Notes: a model not told the origin generated them from the sequence alone. A stretch of DNA of 57,527 nucleotides from UQRS01 sp964481575 (GCA_964481575.1 CAYZTR010000012.1:1-57527), one strand, 5' to 3'; shown: positions 41,887 to 52,000, counted from the first letter of the stretch. Program-made: numbers and translations.

Positions 41887-43638
41887 TTATTTTTGATCCA
41901 AAATGGCCTTCCGCAGGAGTACCACATCGATGACCGACAGCTTGTTATCACTGTTCAGATCACCCAAGGGCTCCTGTTCCGGTGTAAGGTTATTCAAGAT
42001 GGCCTTCCGCAGCAGCACCACGTCTGCCACCGACAGCTGGCCGTCCCGGTTCAAATCCCCGGGATCAGGCAGATACGCTGCCACCGCAAAAGTCCCCAAT
42101 CGGTCGGTTGTCAACACCAGGGCATCCTCCTGCACCTGCGCCAACTGTTCGGTCAAGGATCCGTCTTCCTCTACCAAAAATACGCGGATACACAGCGGGT
42201 CAATTTCCTCCGGCAAGGGGAGCCAAAATGTCAATTCTCCTGTTGCTGGAACCTTCTCCCCGTCCTGTTCAAAAAACAGGTCATAGGCCTGCAAAGGCCG
42301 GAACTTTTCATGCTCCAGCAGAGAGGCCGGCGATTCTGCAGAAGCCGCATGGAAAGCTGCCCCGGATGCAACGGCACTCACAGGGCCTCGCATCCGGATT
42401 TCCCCATCTTGTGCCAAAAAGCAGGGAACAAAGGGGATCTCATGCTCCTGGGCAAACGCCTGTGCATAGGAGCCTTCATAAGCAAAAAGGGTCACGTTGC
42501 TGCAAGCATCAAAGGCACGCGCATCAATGGAAGTCAGACTCCTTGGCAGGAAAAGATCCGTCAAGCCGGCGCATTCTCGGAACGCAAAGGGACCAATTTC
42601 TGTCAGGCCCTCGGGCAAATCTAGTTTCTGCAGACTTTTACACCAGCCGAAGGCGCTGTCCTGAATCTGGGTGACCCCGCCAAACTGCACCCGCTGCAGC
42701 GCAGTACACTCCTGGAAGGTGCTGGGCCCCAAAATGGTCACTGTATCCGGAATGGCAACACTGATCAGCCCGGTGCTTTGGATAAATGCGCCATCCTGAA
42801 TTGCAGTAACGCCGGAGGGAATGCTATAGTCCCCACGCCGCCCGCTGGGATATTGCAGCAGGGTGGTTCCATCCTTGCTCATCAGGACGCCGTCCACGCT
42901 GGATAAAATGGGATTTTCCGCTGCCACCCGAATCGTTTGCAGCTTGGTGCAGCCACGCAGCGCTGTACCAAATTCGGTGACACTGGCGGGCAGGGTGATC
43001 TGGGTCAATCCAAAGCAATACGAAAAAGCATCGTCCTCAATGATTGCCACCCCTTCCGGAAGAATCACACCGGACAGGGTATTACAGCCGGACAGCGCAC
43101 TACTCCGGATCGCGGTCAAGCCCTCCGGAATCCGCAAGGTGCCTTCCAACGACATACAGTTGTTTAACACACCCGCTGAAAGCTCCGTAAGCCCCTTGGG
43201 CAGTTCCAGCGATTTCAAAGAAATACAGCGGAAAAATGCGTATTCCCCCAGGGAGGTTACCCCATTGGGGATTTGAATCTGCTCCAGGGAAAAACAGGAA
43301 TAAAACGCCCTGGCTCCAATAGAGACCAGGCTCTCAGGCAGATCCACCCGCTCCAATTGGGTGCAGTCCAAAAAAGCCTCTCGCCCAACCGAGGTAACAC
43401 CTTCCTGAATCACAACCCGGTAGATCTCATGCTTCTCCACCTGCCAGGGAGCCGCTCCGGTCATCAGCGAAAAATCCGCCATGGGGCCGGAACCGGATAT
43501 GGTCAGCGTTCCGTTCCCGTCCAAACTCCAGGTCAGATTGTCGCCACATTGGCCGCTGGACTCCGCCGCCAAAGCCGCACCGGGCAATGCCAACAGCAAA
43601 AGCACCGCCAAAATAATTGCAATCCATTGTTTCCTCAT
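41887..43638 (-). CDS. Secreted BspA-type leucine-rich-repeat protein with dockerin
   Basis: A 583-residue exported protein; ATG 43638 with GAGAGGG ten bases upstream. The signal peptide IAIILAVLLLLALPGAALA is followed by a short CGDNLTWSLDGNGTLTISG module. About a dozen BspA-type (LRR_5) repeats then run from ~70 to ~400, e.g. LPESLVSIGARAFYSCFSLE and LPEGLTEIGPFAFRECAGLT. Such solenoids bind host proteins or surfaces. Residues ~440-515 are a beta region. The dockerin at the end reads GDLNRDGQLSVADVVLLRKA and GDLNSDNKLSVIDVVLLRKA, the most divergent of the five. A consensus promoter precedes it. It converges with trio gene A. Confidence 0.9.
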   Translation of the reverse strand: MRKQWIAIILAVLLLLALPGAALAAESSGQCGDNLTWSLDGNGTLTISGSGPMADFSLMTGAAPWQVEKHEIYRVVIQEGVTSVGREAFLDCTQLERVDLPESLVSIGARAFYSCFSLEQIQIPNGVTSLGEYAFFRCISLKSLELPKGLTELSAGVLNNCMSLEGTLRIPEGLTAIRSSALSGCNTLSGVILPEGVAIIEDDAFSYCFGLTQITLPASVTEFGTALRGCTKLQTIRVAAENPILSSVDGVLMSKDGTTLLQYPSGRRGDYSIPSGVTAIQDGAFIQSTGLISVAIPDTVTILGPSTFQECTALQRVQFGGVTQIQDSAFGWCKSLQKLDLPEGLTEIGPFAFRECAGLTDLFLPRSLTSIDARAFDACSNVTLFAYEGSYAQAFAQEHEIPFVPCFLAQDGEIRMRGPVSAVASGAAFHAASAESPASLLEHEKFRPLQAYDLFFEQDGEKVPATGELTFWLPLPEEIDPLCIRVFLVEEDGSLTEQLAQVQEDALVLTTDRLGTFAVAAYLPDPGDLNRDGQLSVADVVLLRKAILNNLTPEQEPLGDLNSDNKLSVIDVVLLRKAILDQK

Positions 43639-43713
43639 AAAACACATCCCTCTCATTGATTTTTTGATTTTTAAATCATTCCGCAAAACATGTTCGAAAT
43701 TGCAGATATTACA

Positions 43714-43742
43714 AATATACTTTATTCCGCAAAATTTGTCAA
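43714..43742 (-). promoter_or_regulatory. Promoter of the LRR-dockerin gene
   Basis: Consensus TTGACA (plus 43737-43742), a 17-bp spacer and TATATT (plus 43714-43719). Confidence 0.82.
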
Positions 43743-43855
43743 GCTATATTTCTTTCATCCAGACATGATTTGCGAAAAAGCCTGCCTGTAACCTGAACAC
43801 TTTCCTGGAACGTGGGGAACGATATGCCCAACTGCAGTTATTCCCGCCGCCAGGC

Positions 43856-43932
43856 GGAACCCCCGGAGCCCTCCCCCCTTGGGGAAACTCCCCTAACAGG
43901 GGAGATGTCCGCGAAGCGGACAAAGGGGTTCC
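43856..43932. repeat. Branched palindromic intergenic element
   Basis: The outer stem GGAACCCC/GGGGTTCC encloses the hairpins CTCCCCT-AAC-AGGGGAG and GTCCGC-GAA-GCGGAC. It lies upstream of trio gene B, about 190 bases before its promoter. The layout is like REP/MITE-type repeats of gut Firmicutes. Related but shorter wording (CCTCCCCCCTTTTGGGGAAG) occurs near 25070. Confidence 0.6.
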
Positions 43933-44046
43933 CCTGCCCGGAAGAAAAGGGAATATGACGCAGCCATGACGGGAGGAGGTCTCCCGCTGTGAGCGCCCAC
44001 GCGTAAAAATGACTCAAAACGCAAGAACTGTTGCATATTACAACAA

Positions 44047-44134
44047 TGGTGTTTCTGTTTTGGATATGTTAAAATAACAAAGTAAAAGAATCATTGTGCA
44101 AAATGGTTCAAAATTTTCAAAGGAGGAAAAGATC
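44047..44134 (+). promoter_or_regulatory. Promoter and conserved leader of trio gene B
   Basis: TGGTGT (44047-44052), a 17-bp spacer and TAAAAT (44070-44075). The leader GAATCATTGTGCAAAATGG and TTCAAAATTTTCAAAGGAGG are the same as before trio gene C. Confidence 0.6.
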
Positions 44135-46216
44135 ATGCAAATCAAAAAAATTCTTGCAATGCTGCTTGCGCTGGCTCTGGCGGTCACATCCCTGACCTGC
44201 CTCACTGCTCTGGCGGAGCCTGCTGCGGAAGATGATATTCTTCTGAACTTCAACTTTGACAGCAACTCCCTGACCGACGCCACCGGCAACGCAACCCTGT
44301 CCATCAACAATACCGCCCGTGCCAAGGTGGAAGACGAAAAATTCTACAGCATTTATGGCAAGGGCGGCAACTCCGGCTTCATCACCACCCCCACGGCTGC
44401 CTTCAAGGCCCTGGACTACAATCCCCTGGCTCTGGCCGGCAACGCCGTGACCATCAGCATGGATGTGACGGTGGACAATTTCGCCACCCATAAGGCGGCC
44501 AACCAGGTGTACAGCGCCACCCTGTTTGCCTACACCGGTACCACCAGCAATAAAAACTCCATGATGTTTCTCCGGTTCAATTCTGCCGGCAACCTGGTGC
44601 TGAATTCCGGCGGCGGTTCCTCCATCAACATGGGAGACCCTGTCCTGACCGCCACCGACGATACCCAGGAGCTGCACATTGAGCTGCAGCAGGTCACCTC
44701 GCCTAACGGCAACACCGTCACCAACCTGTATGTCAACGATGCACTGATTTCTTCCCAGGCAGATATGGCTTCCTTCGGCAGCCTGGCTGCCAAAACCGTG
44801 GATGAAAACGGCGTGTACATCATTGGCGGTACGCTGTATGATGATTCCTGGTTCCTGGACGGCACCATTGACAATGTGATCATCAAGAAGGGCGCGGCAG
44901 ACATTCCTTACGATGCGGATGCCGTCACTGCCGCAGAAGACGCAGTGCGCGCCATCGGCACCGTGGAACATACCGACGCTTGCAAGGAAAAGATTGACGC
45001 AGCCCGCCAGGCCTATAACGTCCTGGATGCTGCCGGCAAGTATTATTTCAGCAGCGAGCTGCTGGCCGTTCTGGAGCAGGCCGAAAAGGATTACAATATC
45101 ATCGACGGCAAGGTGATGGAATTCACCTTCGACGATAACAGTCTGGCCGACACCTATGGCCGTGTAAACCTGGCGCTCCGGGAAACCACGCACACCCAGG
45201 TCGTGGACGAGAAGCTGACGGTGGACTCCATCGTAACCTACGCCACCAACAGCTGGGACAGCATCAGCGGCTTTAAGCAGGCCACCTACGACCCCATCTC
45301 CCTGACCGGGAAAACCTTCACCTTCAGCACCGATCTGATTCTGGAGGAAAACACCGCCTTTAACACCAACCTGTTCGCCTATCACGGCGGCTGGGATGGC
45401 AGCAAGGCCAGATCCATGGCGGGGATCCGCTTCGACTCCTCCGGACATCTGGTGGTGCGGGTGGAATTAAACGGCGTGCAGGGCACCAACCTGCAAACCT
45501 CCGTTTGCTACGCCAACACCAGCAGCGGAGAGGATTCCATTGTTGGAAAAACCACGCCCACCAATTTTGCTGTGACCCAGCGGGAGCAGGAGGATCACTC
45601 CATCCTGACCCAGATCCTGGTGGACGGAGAAGTGGTTGCCTCCAGCACAGCGGTTCCCTCTTTCTATGATGCTGTGGCCCTGGGCGCGCCTTACACCGAT
45701 AGCGACTATGCCTTCGGTTCCTCCAACTGGGGCGGCGGCCATTCCATCCACGGCTCCATGGACAACATCACCATTTACAACTACGATATTACCGATGTAC
45801 CGGCCGAGCCCATCGCTTATGACTGCATCTCTGCCGGCGCGGCCCTCAGCGAAGGCGCCGATCAGTACGACATCACCTGGAACATGGAGCTGCTGGATCA
45901 GCTGGCAGACGACCAGTTCGTCACCTTCAATGAGGCCTATGCGGTAGTGGATTACGGCGTCATCGTCACGGCTGCCGAAGATGCCATGGACGCCTACGGC
46001 AAGCTGCTGGCCGAAAGCGAAGATACGGCTGCCAAGGTAGACGGCCAGGCCTACAAGACCTCCTTCGGTCAAACGGCATACAGCCACTTTGCTTATCGCC
46101 GCACCGGCGTCAAAGCCGGTGTCACCCGGTGCACCCAGTTCTACCTGACCTATGCTGACGCAGACGGCAACACCTACACGGTGCTGTCCGGCGTCAACCA
46201 GCAGCTGGCACAGTAA
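44135..46216 (+). CDS. Secreted trio protein B: two ConA/LamG-like domains and the shared C-terminal domain
   Basis: A 693-residue exported protein; CAAAGGAGG precedes ATG 44135. The signal peptide is ILAMLLALALAVTSLTCLTA. A ConA/LamG-like beta-sandwich spans ~33-255 (FNFDSNSLTDATGNATLSI, then DGTIDNVIIKKG). A helical FIVAR-like linker (~258-320) has KIDAARQAYNVLDAAGKYY. A second sandwich spans ~325-555 (EFTFDDNSLADTYGRVNLAL, then HGSMDNITIYNYDIT). The trio domain is ~559-693: ITWNMELLDQLADDQFVTFN, YGVIVTAAEDAMDAYGKLLA, AYKTSFGQTAYSHFAYRR and YLTYADADGNTYTVLSGVNQ. Paired lectin-like domains suggest glycan binding; no catalytic site was recognised. It is a close tandem paralogue of trio C. Confidence 0.72.
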   Translation: MQIKKILAMLLALALAVTSLTCLTALAEPAAEDDILLNFNFDSNSLTDATGNATLSINNTARAKVEDEKFYSIYGKGGNSGFITTPTAAFKALDYNPLALAGNAVTISMDVTVDNFATHKAANQVYSATLFAYTGTTSNKNSMMFLRFNSAGNLVLNSGGGSSINMGDPVLTATDDTQELHIELQQVTSPNGNTVTNLYVNDALISSQADMASFGSLAAKTVDENGVYIIGGTLYDDSWFLDGTIDNVIIKKGAADIPYDADAVTAAEDAVRAIGTVEHTDACKEKIDAARQAYNVLDAAGKYYFSSELLAVLEQAEKDYNIIDGKVMEFTFDDNSLADTYGRVNLALRETTHTQVVDEKLTVDSIVTYATNSWDSISGFKQATYDPISLTGKTFTFSTDLILEENTAFNTNLFAYHGGWDGSKARSMAGIRFDSSGHLVVRVELNGVQGTNLQTSVCYANTSSGEDSIVGKTTPTNFAVTQREQEDHSILTQILVDGEVVASSTAVPSFYDAVALGAPYTDSDYAFGSSNWGGGHSIHGSMDNITIYNYDITDVPAEPIAYDCISAGAALSEGADQYDITWNMELLDQLADDQFVTFNEAYAVVDYGVIVTAAEDAMDAYGKLLAESEDTAAKVDGQAYKTSFGQTAYSHFAYRRTGVKAGVTRCTQFYLTYADADGNTYTVLSGVNQQLAQ

Positions 46217-46249
46217 ACTAACAACGATCGGGAGATTCCGGGGGGCCAT

Positions 46250-46370
46250 CCGGCCCCACAGCGGCGGTTCCCCTCCTGGCGGGCAAATGCCGCTTTTACA
46301 AGACAACCCCCATCTTTCTCTTGGCACCCTTTGCGCTTCCCCCTCCTGCGCAAAGGGTGCCGCTTTTTAT
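46250..46370 (+). terminator. Tandem terminators in the conserved 3' block of trio gene B
   Basis: The first hairpin is AGCGGCGG...GCCGCTTTTA. The second, GGCACCCTTTGCGC / GCGCAAAGGGTGCC, is followed by GCTTTTT. The block is nearly identical to 48710-48827. Confidence 0.85.
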
Positions 46371-46472
46371 GTCATAAAAGGCAACGATTCCGCACACCGG
46401 AAGGACACCGAAACGGATCAAATTATCGTGCAGCATGGCACAAAATGTAATAATTCATGCTGAAAAAGGTAA

Positions 46473-46560
46473 TGGCATAAACATTTTTCATATGATAATA
46501 TAACATTATCAAAGAATCATTGTGCAAAATGGTTCAAAATTTTCAAAGGAGGAATATTTT
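46473..46560 (+). promoter_or_regulatory. Promoter and conserved leader of trio gene C
   Basis: TGGCAT (46473-46478), a 17-bp spacer and TAATAT (46496-46501). The same leader as gene B leads to CAAAGGAGG and the ATG. Confidence 0.6.
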
Positions 46561-48687
46561 ATGCAAATCAAGAAGCTTCTTGCCATTCTGCTGGCTCTGG
46601 CATTGGCGGTCACATCCTTGACCTGCCTGACCGCCTTGGCCAAAACCCAGAATGAAATTGACGGAACCGTTTGGATGAATCTGGATTTTGAGGATTCCGG
46701 CACCATGACCGCCGCCCAGGATAAGGTCTCCGGCACCGCCCTGGTCATCAGTGACACGGCCATTGCAGGGTTTGACGGCGTTACCATCGGCAACGGCGCG
46801 CTGAACAGCGGATACTACAAATACGGCACCTATAACGGCTACGCCGGCCGGCACTGGTACTCCTTCCTGGCACTGGATTACAATCCCCTGGCCCAGGCCG
46901 GCAGAAACCTGACCATTTCCATGGACGTGGTGGTTAACAACTGGGCCAGCCATTCCGGCGCCCGCTATAACGTCAATCTGCTTTCCTACACCGGCTCCAC
47001 CGCCAACAGTGACTCCGTGTTCGCCATCCGCCTGAACAGCAGCGGTTTGGTTGCCATCCGGTTCAAGGAAGGCACCTATACCGCTACAAGCGGCGGCCTG
47101 GAAGAAACCGACGCCCCCCAAACCATGCACATTGAGATTGCGCAGATTGTTTCGGACCTGGGCAACACCATTACCCAATACTGGGTCAATGGGGAAATGA
47201 CGTATACCAGCAGCAACGTTCCCTCCCTCTATACAAAAGCCACCAAGGCCGTTGCTTCCACCGGCCGTTATGCCATAGGCTATCCCCTGATTGATGATGG
47301 CTATTTCCTGGACGGCAGCATTGACAACGTGGTCATCCGGAGCGGCGCTGACATTATCACCTACGACACCGATGCAGTGGCCGCCGCCGAAGCATTGGTG
47401 GACAACCTGGGGGAAATCACCTATCCTGACAGCAAAGAGGCGCTGACTGCGGCCCGGCAGGCCTACACCGACCTGGGCGTTGCCGAAAAATACAATTATT
47501 CCAAGCTGGCTGCCCTGGAGGCTGCCGAAGCGGAATACACCGAGCTGCAAAAAGCCGTCAGCGTCATTGACGGCAAGGCCCTGGAATTCACCTTTGACGG
47601 TGACAGCCCCCTATCCGACACGCATGGCCGCGTAGATCTCTCCATTTTAAAAGAGGAAGACTGTAAGGTGGAGGATGGAAAGCTGGTATTGTCTCCCCGG
47701 GCGTTCTACAGCGGCTGGTGGACCCGTGCCAATGAGTTTTCCCAAACAGACTATGACCCCATCCGCATGGCCGGTAAAGATCTGACCATCCGCACCATCT
47801 TCTCCCTGGAGGAAGACGTTGCCTCCGGCAGCCAGTTCAACACCACCATCTTCGCCTATCAGGGAAGCACCGGCAACTGCATTGCTGCCCGGTTCTCCGG
47901 CGCAGGGCTTTTGTACGTCCGCGCAACACTGGACGGTGTGGAGACCAACCTCTACGCAGGCGGCTCTGACGGCGGCCAAAATTACGGTGATGAAACCTAT
48001 GAGAACACCCTGGTGGGCAAAGGCAATGTGCAGATGGATGTTACCCAGCGCGTCCAGGAAGATGGAACCATTCTCACCCAGATTCTGCTGGACGGCACGG
48101 TAGTTGCCGCTTCCACCGCAGTCAATTCCTTCTACGATGTGGTTCAGGCCGGCAGCACAAAGTCCAGCCCGACCTATTCCATCGGTTCCCAGAACTATGA
48201 CGGCGGCCGGACATTAGGCGGCTCCATTGACTATTTCGCCATCTATAACTACGACATTACCGATGCACCGGCTGCGCCCATCGCCTATGCCTGTAACTCT
48301 GCCGGCGCGGCCCTCAGCGATGGCGCTGCCGATCAGTACGACATCACCTGGAACATGGAGCTGCTGGATCAGCTGGCAGGCGACCAGTTCGCCACCTTCA
48401 ACGGGACCTATACGGTAGTGGATTACGGCGTCATCGTCACGGCTGCCGAAGATGCCATGGACACCTACGGCAAGCTGCTGGCCGAAAGCGAAGATACGGC
48501 TGCCAAGGTAGACGGCAAGGCCTACAAGACCTCCTTCGGTCAAACGGCCTACAGCCACTTTGCCTATCGCCGCACCAATGTGAAGGCCGGCGCCACCCGG
48601 TGCACCCAGTTCTACCTGACCTATGCTGACGCAGACGGCAACACCTACACGGTGCTGTCCGGCGTCAACCAGCAGCTGGCACAGTAA
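46561..48687 (+). CDS. Secreted trio protein C: paralogue of trio protein B
   Basis: A 708-residue exported protein with the same plan as gene B. The signal peptide LLAILLALALAVTSLTCLTA differs from B by two residues. ConA-like domain 1 spans ~35-265 (MNLDFEDSGTMTAAQDKVSG, then DGSIDNVVIRSG). A helical linker ~270-340 has ALTAARQAYTDLGVAEKYNY. Domain 2 spans ~345-570 (EFTFDGDSPLSDTHGRVDLS, then GGSIDYFAIYNYDIT). The trio domain is ~573-708, with ITWNMELLDQLAGDQFATFN, AYKTSFGQTAYSHFAYRR and the ending NQQLAQ. B and C are alike in promoter, leader, signal peptide, C-terminal domain and 3' block but more diverged in the middle. That is the pattern of tandem duplication with gene conversion at the ends. 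Function unknown; glycan binding is likely. Confidence 0.72.
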   Translation: MQIKKLLAILLALALAVTSLTCLTALAKTQNEIDGTVWMNLDFEDSGTMTAAQDKVSGTALVISDTAIAGFDGVTIGNGALNSGYYKYGTYNGYAGRHWYSFLALDYNPLAQAGRNLTISMDVVVNNWASHSGARYNVNLLSYTGSTANSDSVFAIRLNSSGLVAIRFKEGTYTATSGGLEETDAPQTMHIEIAQIVSDLGNTITQYWVNGEMTYTSSNVPSLYTKATKAVASTGRYAIGYPLIDDGYFLDGSIDNVVIRSGADIITYDTDAVAAAEALVDNLGEITYPDSKEALTAARQAYTDLGVAEKYNYSKLAALEAAEAEYTELQKAVSVIDGKALEFTFDGDSPLSDTHGRVDLSILKEEDCKVEDGKLVLSPRAFYSGWWTRANEFSQTDYDPIRMAGKDLTIRTIFSLEEDVASGSQFNTTIFAYQGSTGNCIAARFSGAGLLYVRATLDGVETNLYAGGSDGGQNYGDETYENTLVGKGNVQMDVTQRVQEDGTILTQILLDGTVVAASTAVNSFYDVVQAGSTKSSPTYSIGSQNYDGGRTLGGSIDYFAIYNYDITDAPAAPIAYACNSAGAALSDGAADQYDITWNMELLDQLAGDQFATFNGTYTVVDYGVIVTAAEDAMDTYGKLLAESEDTAAKVDGKAYKTSFGQTAYSHFAYRRTNVKAGATRCTQFYLTYADADGNTYTVLSGVNQQLAQ

Positions 48688-48709
48688 TAAGAACCCCGGG
48701 GCCATCCAG

Positions 48710-48827
48710 TCCCACAGCGGCGGCTCCCCTCCTGGCGGGCAAATGCCGCTTTTACAAGACAACCCCCATCTTTCTCTTGGCACCCTTTGCGCTTCCCCCT
48801 CCTGCGCAAAGGGTGCCGCTTTTTTTG
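48710..48827 (+). terminator. Tandem terminators in the conserved 3' block of trio gene C
   Basis: Same two hairpins as after gene B, the second followed by TTTTTTT. Confidence 0.85.
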
Positions 48828-48954
48828 ATTGGCTGCTCAACAGGCACCATCCTCCCGGAACGCCGCAGCAATCGAAACCGGCATCCTTTTCCGCGCATCT
48901 GTCCCGCTCCGCCGCCGGCCGGGGGCCACAACCCTACAACTTCTGCATAAAAAC

Positions 48955-48993
48955 GCGCCCTGGCGCGGAACCGTTGGTTCCGCGCCAGGGCGC
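48955..48993 (-). terminator. Perfect 18-bp palindrome ending the GH2-dockerin gene
   Basis: GCGCCCTGGCGCGGAACC pairs perfectly with its complement over a GTT loop. On the minus strand it is followed by GTTTTTATG. It is the second copy of the element at 41793-41830. Confidence 0.85.
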
Positions 48994-49046
48994 TGCCTAT
49001 CAAAACCTATTTTGGGGAAACGATCCTATCCCAGCGTGGAAGAACC

Positions 49047-52000
49047 TTACCCCTGATTCAAAATGGCTTTCCGCAGGAGCACCACATCGGTCACCGACAG
49101 ATTGCCGTCGCCGCTCAAATCCCCCAGGGGAACCGTTTCCACGGTATCGCCATTGAGGATGGCCTTCCGCAGGAGCACCACATCGGTGACGGACAGTTTG
49201 CCATCGCCATTCAGATCTCCCAGGATCCCCGCAGGCTCCAAAGCGTCCAGGGCGGCGTTCAAGGCGGCCACAGCGGCATCCACCTTGGGCTGATCGTTCT
49301 CATCCAGCCAGGCGCTGATGGTATTGGCGTTCAGCACCTTTTTCAGCTGGGCCAGGTCAGAGGCCGAGTAGGTTCCGGTCTGCCGGAGGGCTGCTTCCAC
49401 AGCGGCAACCGCCTGCAAATACTGGGTATAATCCGCCTGCTCCAAAGCAACCAGATCTGCGGTTCGGGAGTTGCTGGCATCATACCAGAACACCACGCTG
49501 CCATCGGTAGCTGGGATGGGCTGTGCGGCAGCGTTCACATCCGCATGGTAGGACTGGAGAATCTGGTCATCCGTCAAGGCGGTGCTGTAGAGCCGGGCGG
49601 CGGCCACAGCGCCGCGCAGGAGACGGCCGGAGCTGCCATCCATCTTGCCCACATAGGCAATGCTGCTGCTGGAATTGACGGTGGCGGGGCCGGCCTGCTC
49701 CACATTCAACCGGCCGTTGATGTAAATCTTCATGCTGCTACCGTCATAGGTGGCCACCACGTAATTCCACTGGTGGGCGGCCAAAGCACCGCCGGTGGTA
49801 TACAGGGGGTTCCACTGGTTACTGCTCTGATTGCTGTTGTAGCAACAGAATTCCACTTCCCCTTCGCGCATTTTCAGGCTCACCTGATTATCGCCCTTGG
49901 CGAAGAAGGTATTATCATCATCCAGGTCAGACGGATTCACCCAGAGGGCAATGGTGAAGCCATCGCTGCCGGACAGGGTGGCATTGACCTTGGTGTCATT
50001 CACCGGGAAATAGCCGCTGACGGCGCTGCCGTTGGGAGAAGTTTCCTCTGCCGAAACCGTGGCGGTCCCGGTGACCTCCATCTCCTGGCCGGTGGCGCTG
50101 TCGGTCAGATACGAGCGCACCGCCTTGGAGGTGCTGTAATTGTCGGCGTCGAACCAGAAGACAACCTTGCTGTCAGTGGGCTGGATCGGCTGGTCGATGC
50201 CGCTCACATCGGCAGTATAGGATTGCAGGATCTGGGTGGCGTTCAACGCCACCTGATACAGCCGGGCCGAGGCCATGGAACCGCGCAGGCTGTAGCCGCT
50301 GCTGCCATCCATGCCGCCCACATAGGCCACGCTGCCGCTGGAAGCCACAGAGCTGGGGCCGGTCTGGCTCCCCTTCAGCTCCCCGTTGACGTAGAGACTC
50401 ATGGTTTTTGTGGCGCCGTCATAGGTGGCCACCACATAATTCCACTGGCCGATGGTCAGGCTGCCGCTGGAAACATTCAGGGCGTTCCAGTTGCCGCTGT
50501 TGTAGCAGCAGAATTCCAGCGCGCTGCTGGTGGTTTTCAGGCTCACCTGGTTGTTGCCCTTGGAGAAGAAGGTGTTGCCGTCGTCCAGATCATCCGGATT
50601 CACCCAGACGGCAATGGTAAAGCTGCTGGTGCCGGAAATGGCGGCGTTCAGCCCGTCATTGGCCACCGGGAACTTTCCGGTGAAGGCGGCGCCGGTGGGA
50701 GAAGCCGCATCCTTATGGATCAGGGCCGTATCGGTGATATCCACCAGGCTGCCGGTTTTGCTGTCCTGAATAAAGGACTGGGTACCATACAAAGAGGAGA
50801 CGGTCTTTTCCGCAGTCTCCAGCAGGTCATAATTTTGCACCAGCGCCTTTTGGGCATCGGTCAGAATATTATACGCATTCCGGGCCGCTTCAATCTGCGA
50901 CTTCTGCTGATAATTCAGAAGCAGGGAGCAGTTGGTGTCAATCAGGGCTTCCACTGCAGCGGCCTGGGCGGCATTATATTCCTCCAGAGAGAAGGTGTCA
51001 TAATCCCGGTAGCTCTTTTGCAGGGCGGTCACATCGGCGGTGGACTTGCTGTAAGGCACAATGGTATAGCTGTAAGTATAATCCCGGCCGTCATTCAGCA
51101 GACGGTACTGGGTCTGGGTATCGGGGCCGCAGGTGGCGCCGCCGGTACCCCGGGAGCCGTAGTTCACGCTGAGCACCGTCTTATCCTTACTGCCGGACAG
51201 GTCATAGGGGTGGGTGGCCGCCTGCAGTTCCGCTGCGGTATAATGCAGGGCGCTGGCCTCCACCGTATCCTGCGCCACCACCAGAATGCCGGTATCCCGG
51301 CGGTCAGATTCCAGGGTGAGATACCGCACTTGGGTATGGTTACCGCTGGCCTGCACCACCTGGAAGGGATAGTAACCGTCGGAAACAGACTGGGTATACA
51401 GCCCCACCTGGGCGCCGTAACTCCGGTCATTCAGGGTTTCCTGGGGGCCGTTGCCATACCAGGTGAAGGTCTCATAATCTCCGGGCAGCGTGATCTCGGC
51501 GCCGTACACCAGCAGCTCCCCCATGGCAGAATTGGGGTTCAGGGTAGCGTCCACCTGGATTTCACCGGTGGCCCAGATGGTATAGGTCACCACCTGGGTG
51601 GAGTTCTTGGCGCCCTGCAAGGTCAGCAGCTCGCTGACCGTCAGGCTGGCGCCGTTATCCTCACAGCTGATCAGGGAAACCTTCACACCGGTGCTGGCAT
51701 TTTGCCAGGTGCGGTCAATGGCGCTGGAATGGGAATCATTCTCCAGCATGGCGCGCCAGTAGTTCATGGCGGGGCCGTTGGTCAGGACCGTTTCGCCCTG
51801 ATACTGATAGCTGGTGATCTGGCCGGTGGTCTTGCTGATGGTGATCTGCACGTCGGCACTGGCAATGGAATAGCTGTCCGCCGACTCGGTATAGGAAATG
51901 GAGCCGGAGGGGGTGGCGTTCCGCAGGTTCTGGGTCTCGGCGGGAACGGCGAACTGGTCGGCCTGCATGACGTAACCAGCCTCAGCCCAGTCGGTGGCCT

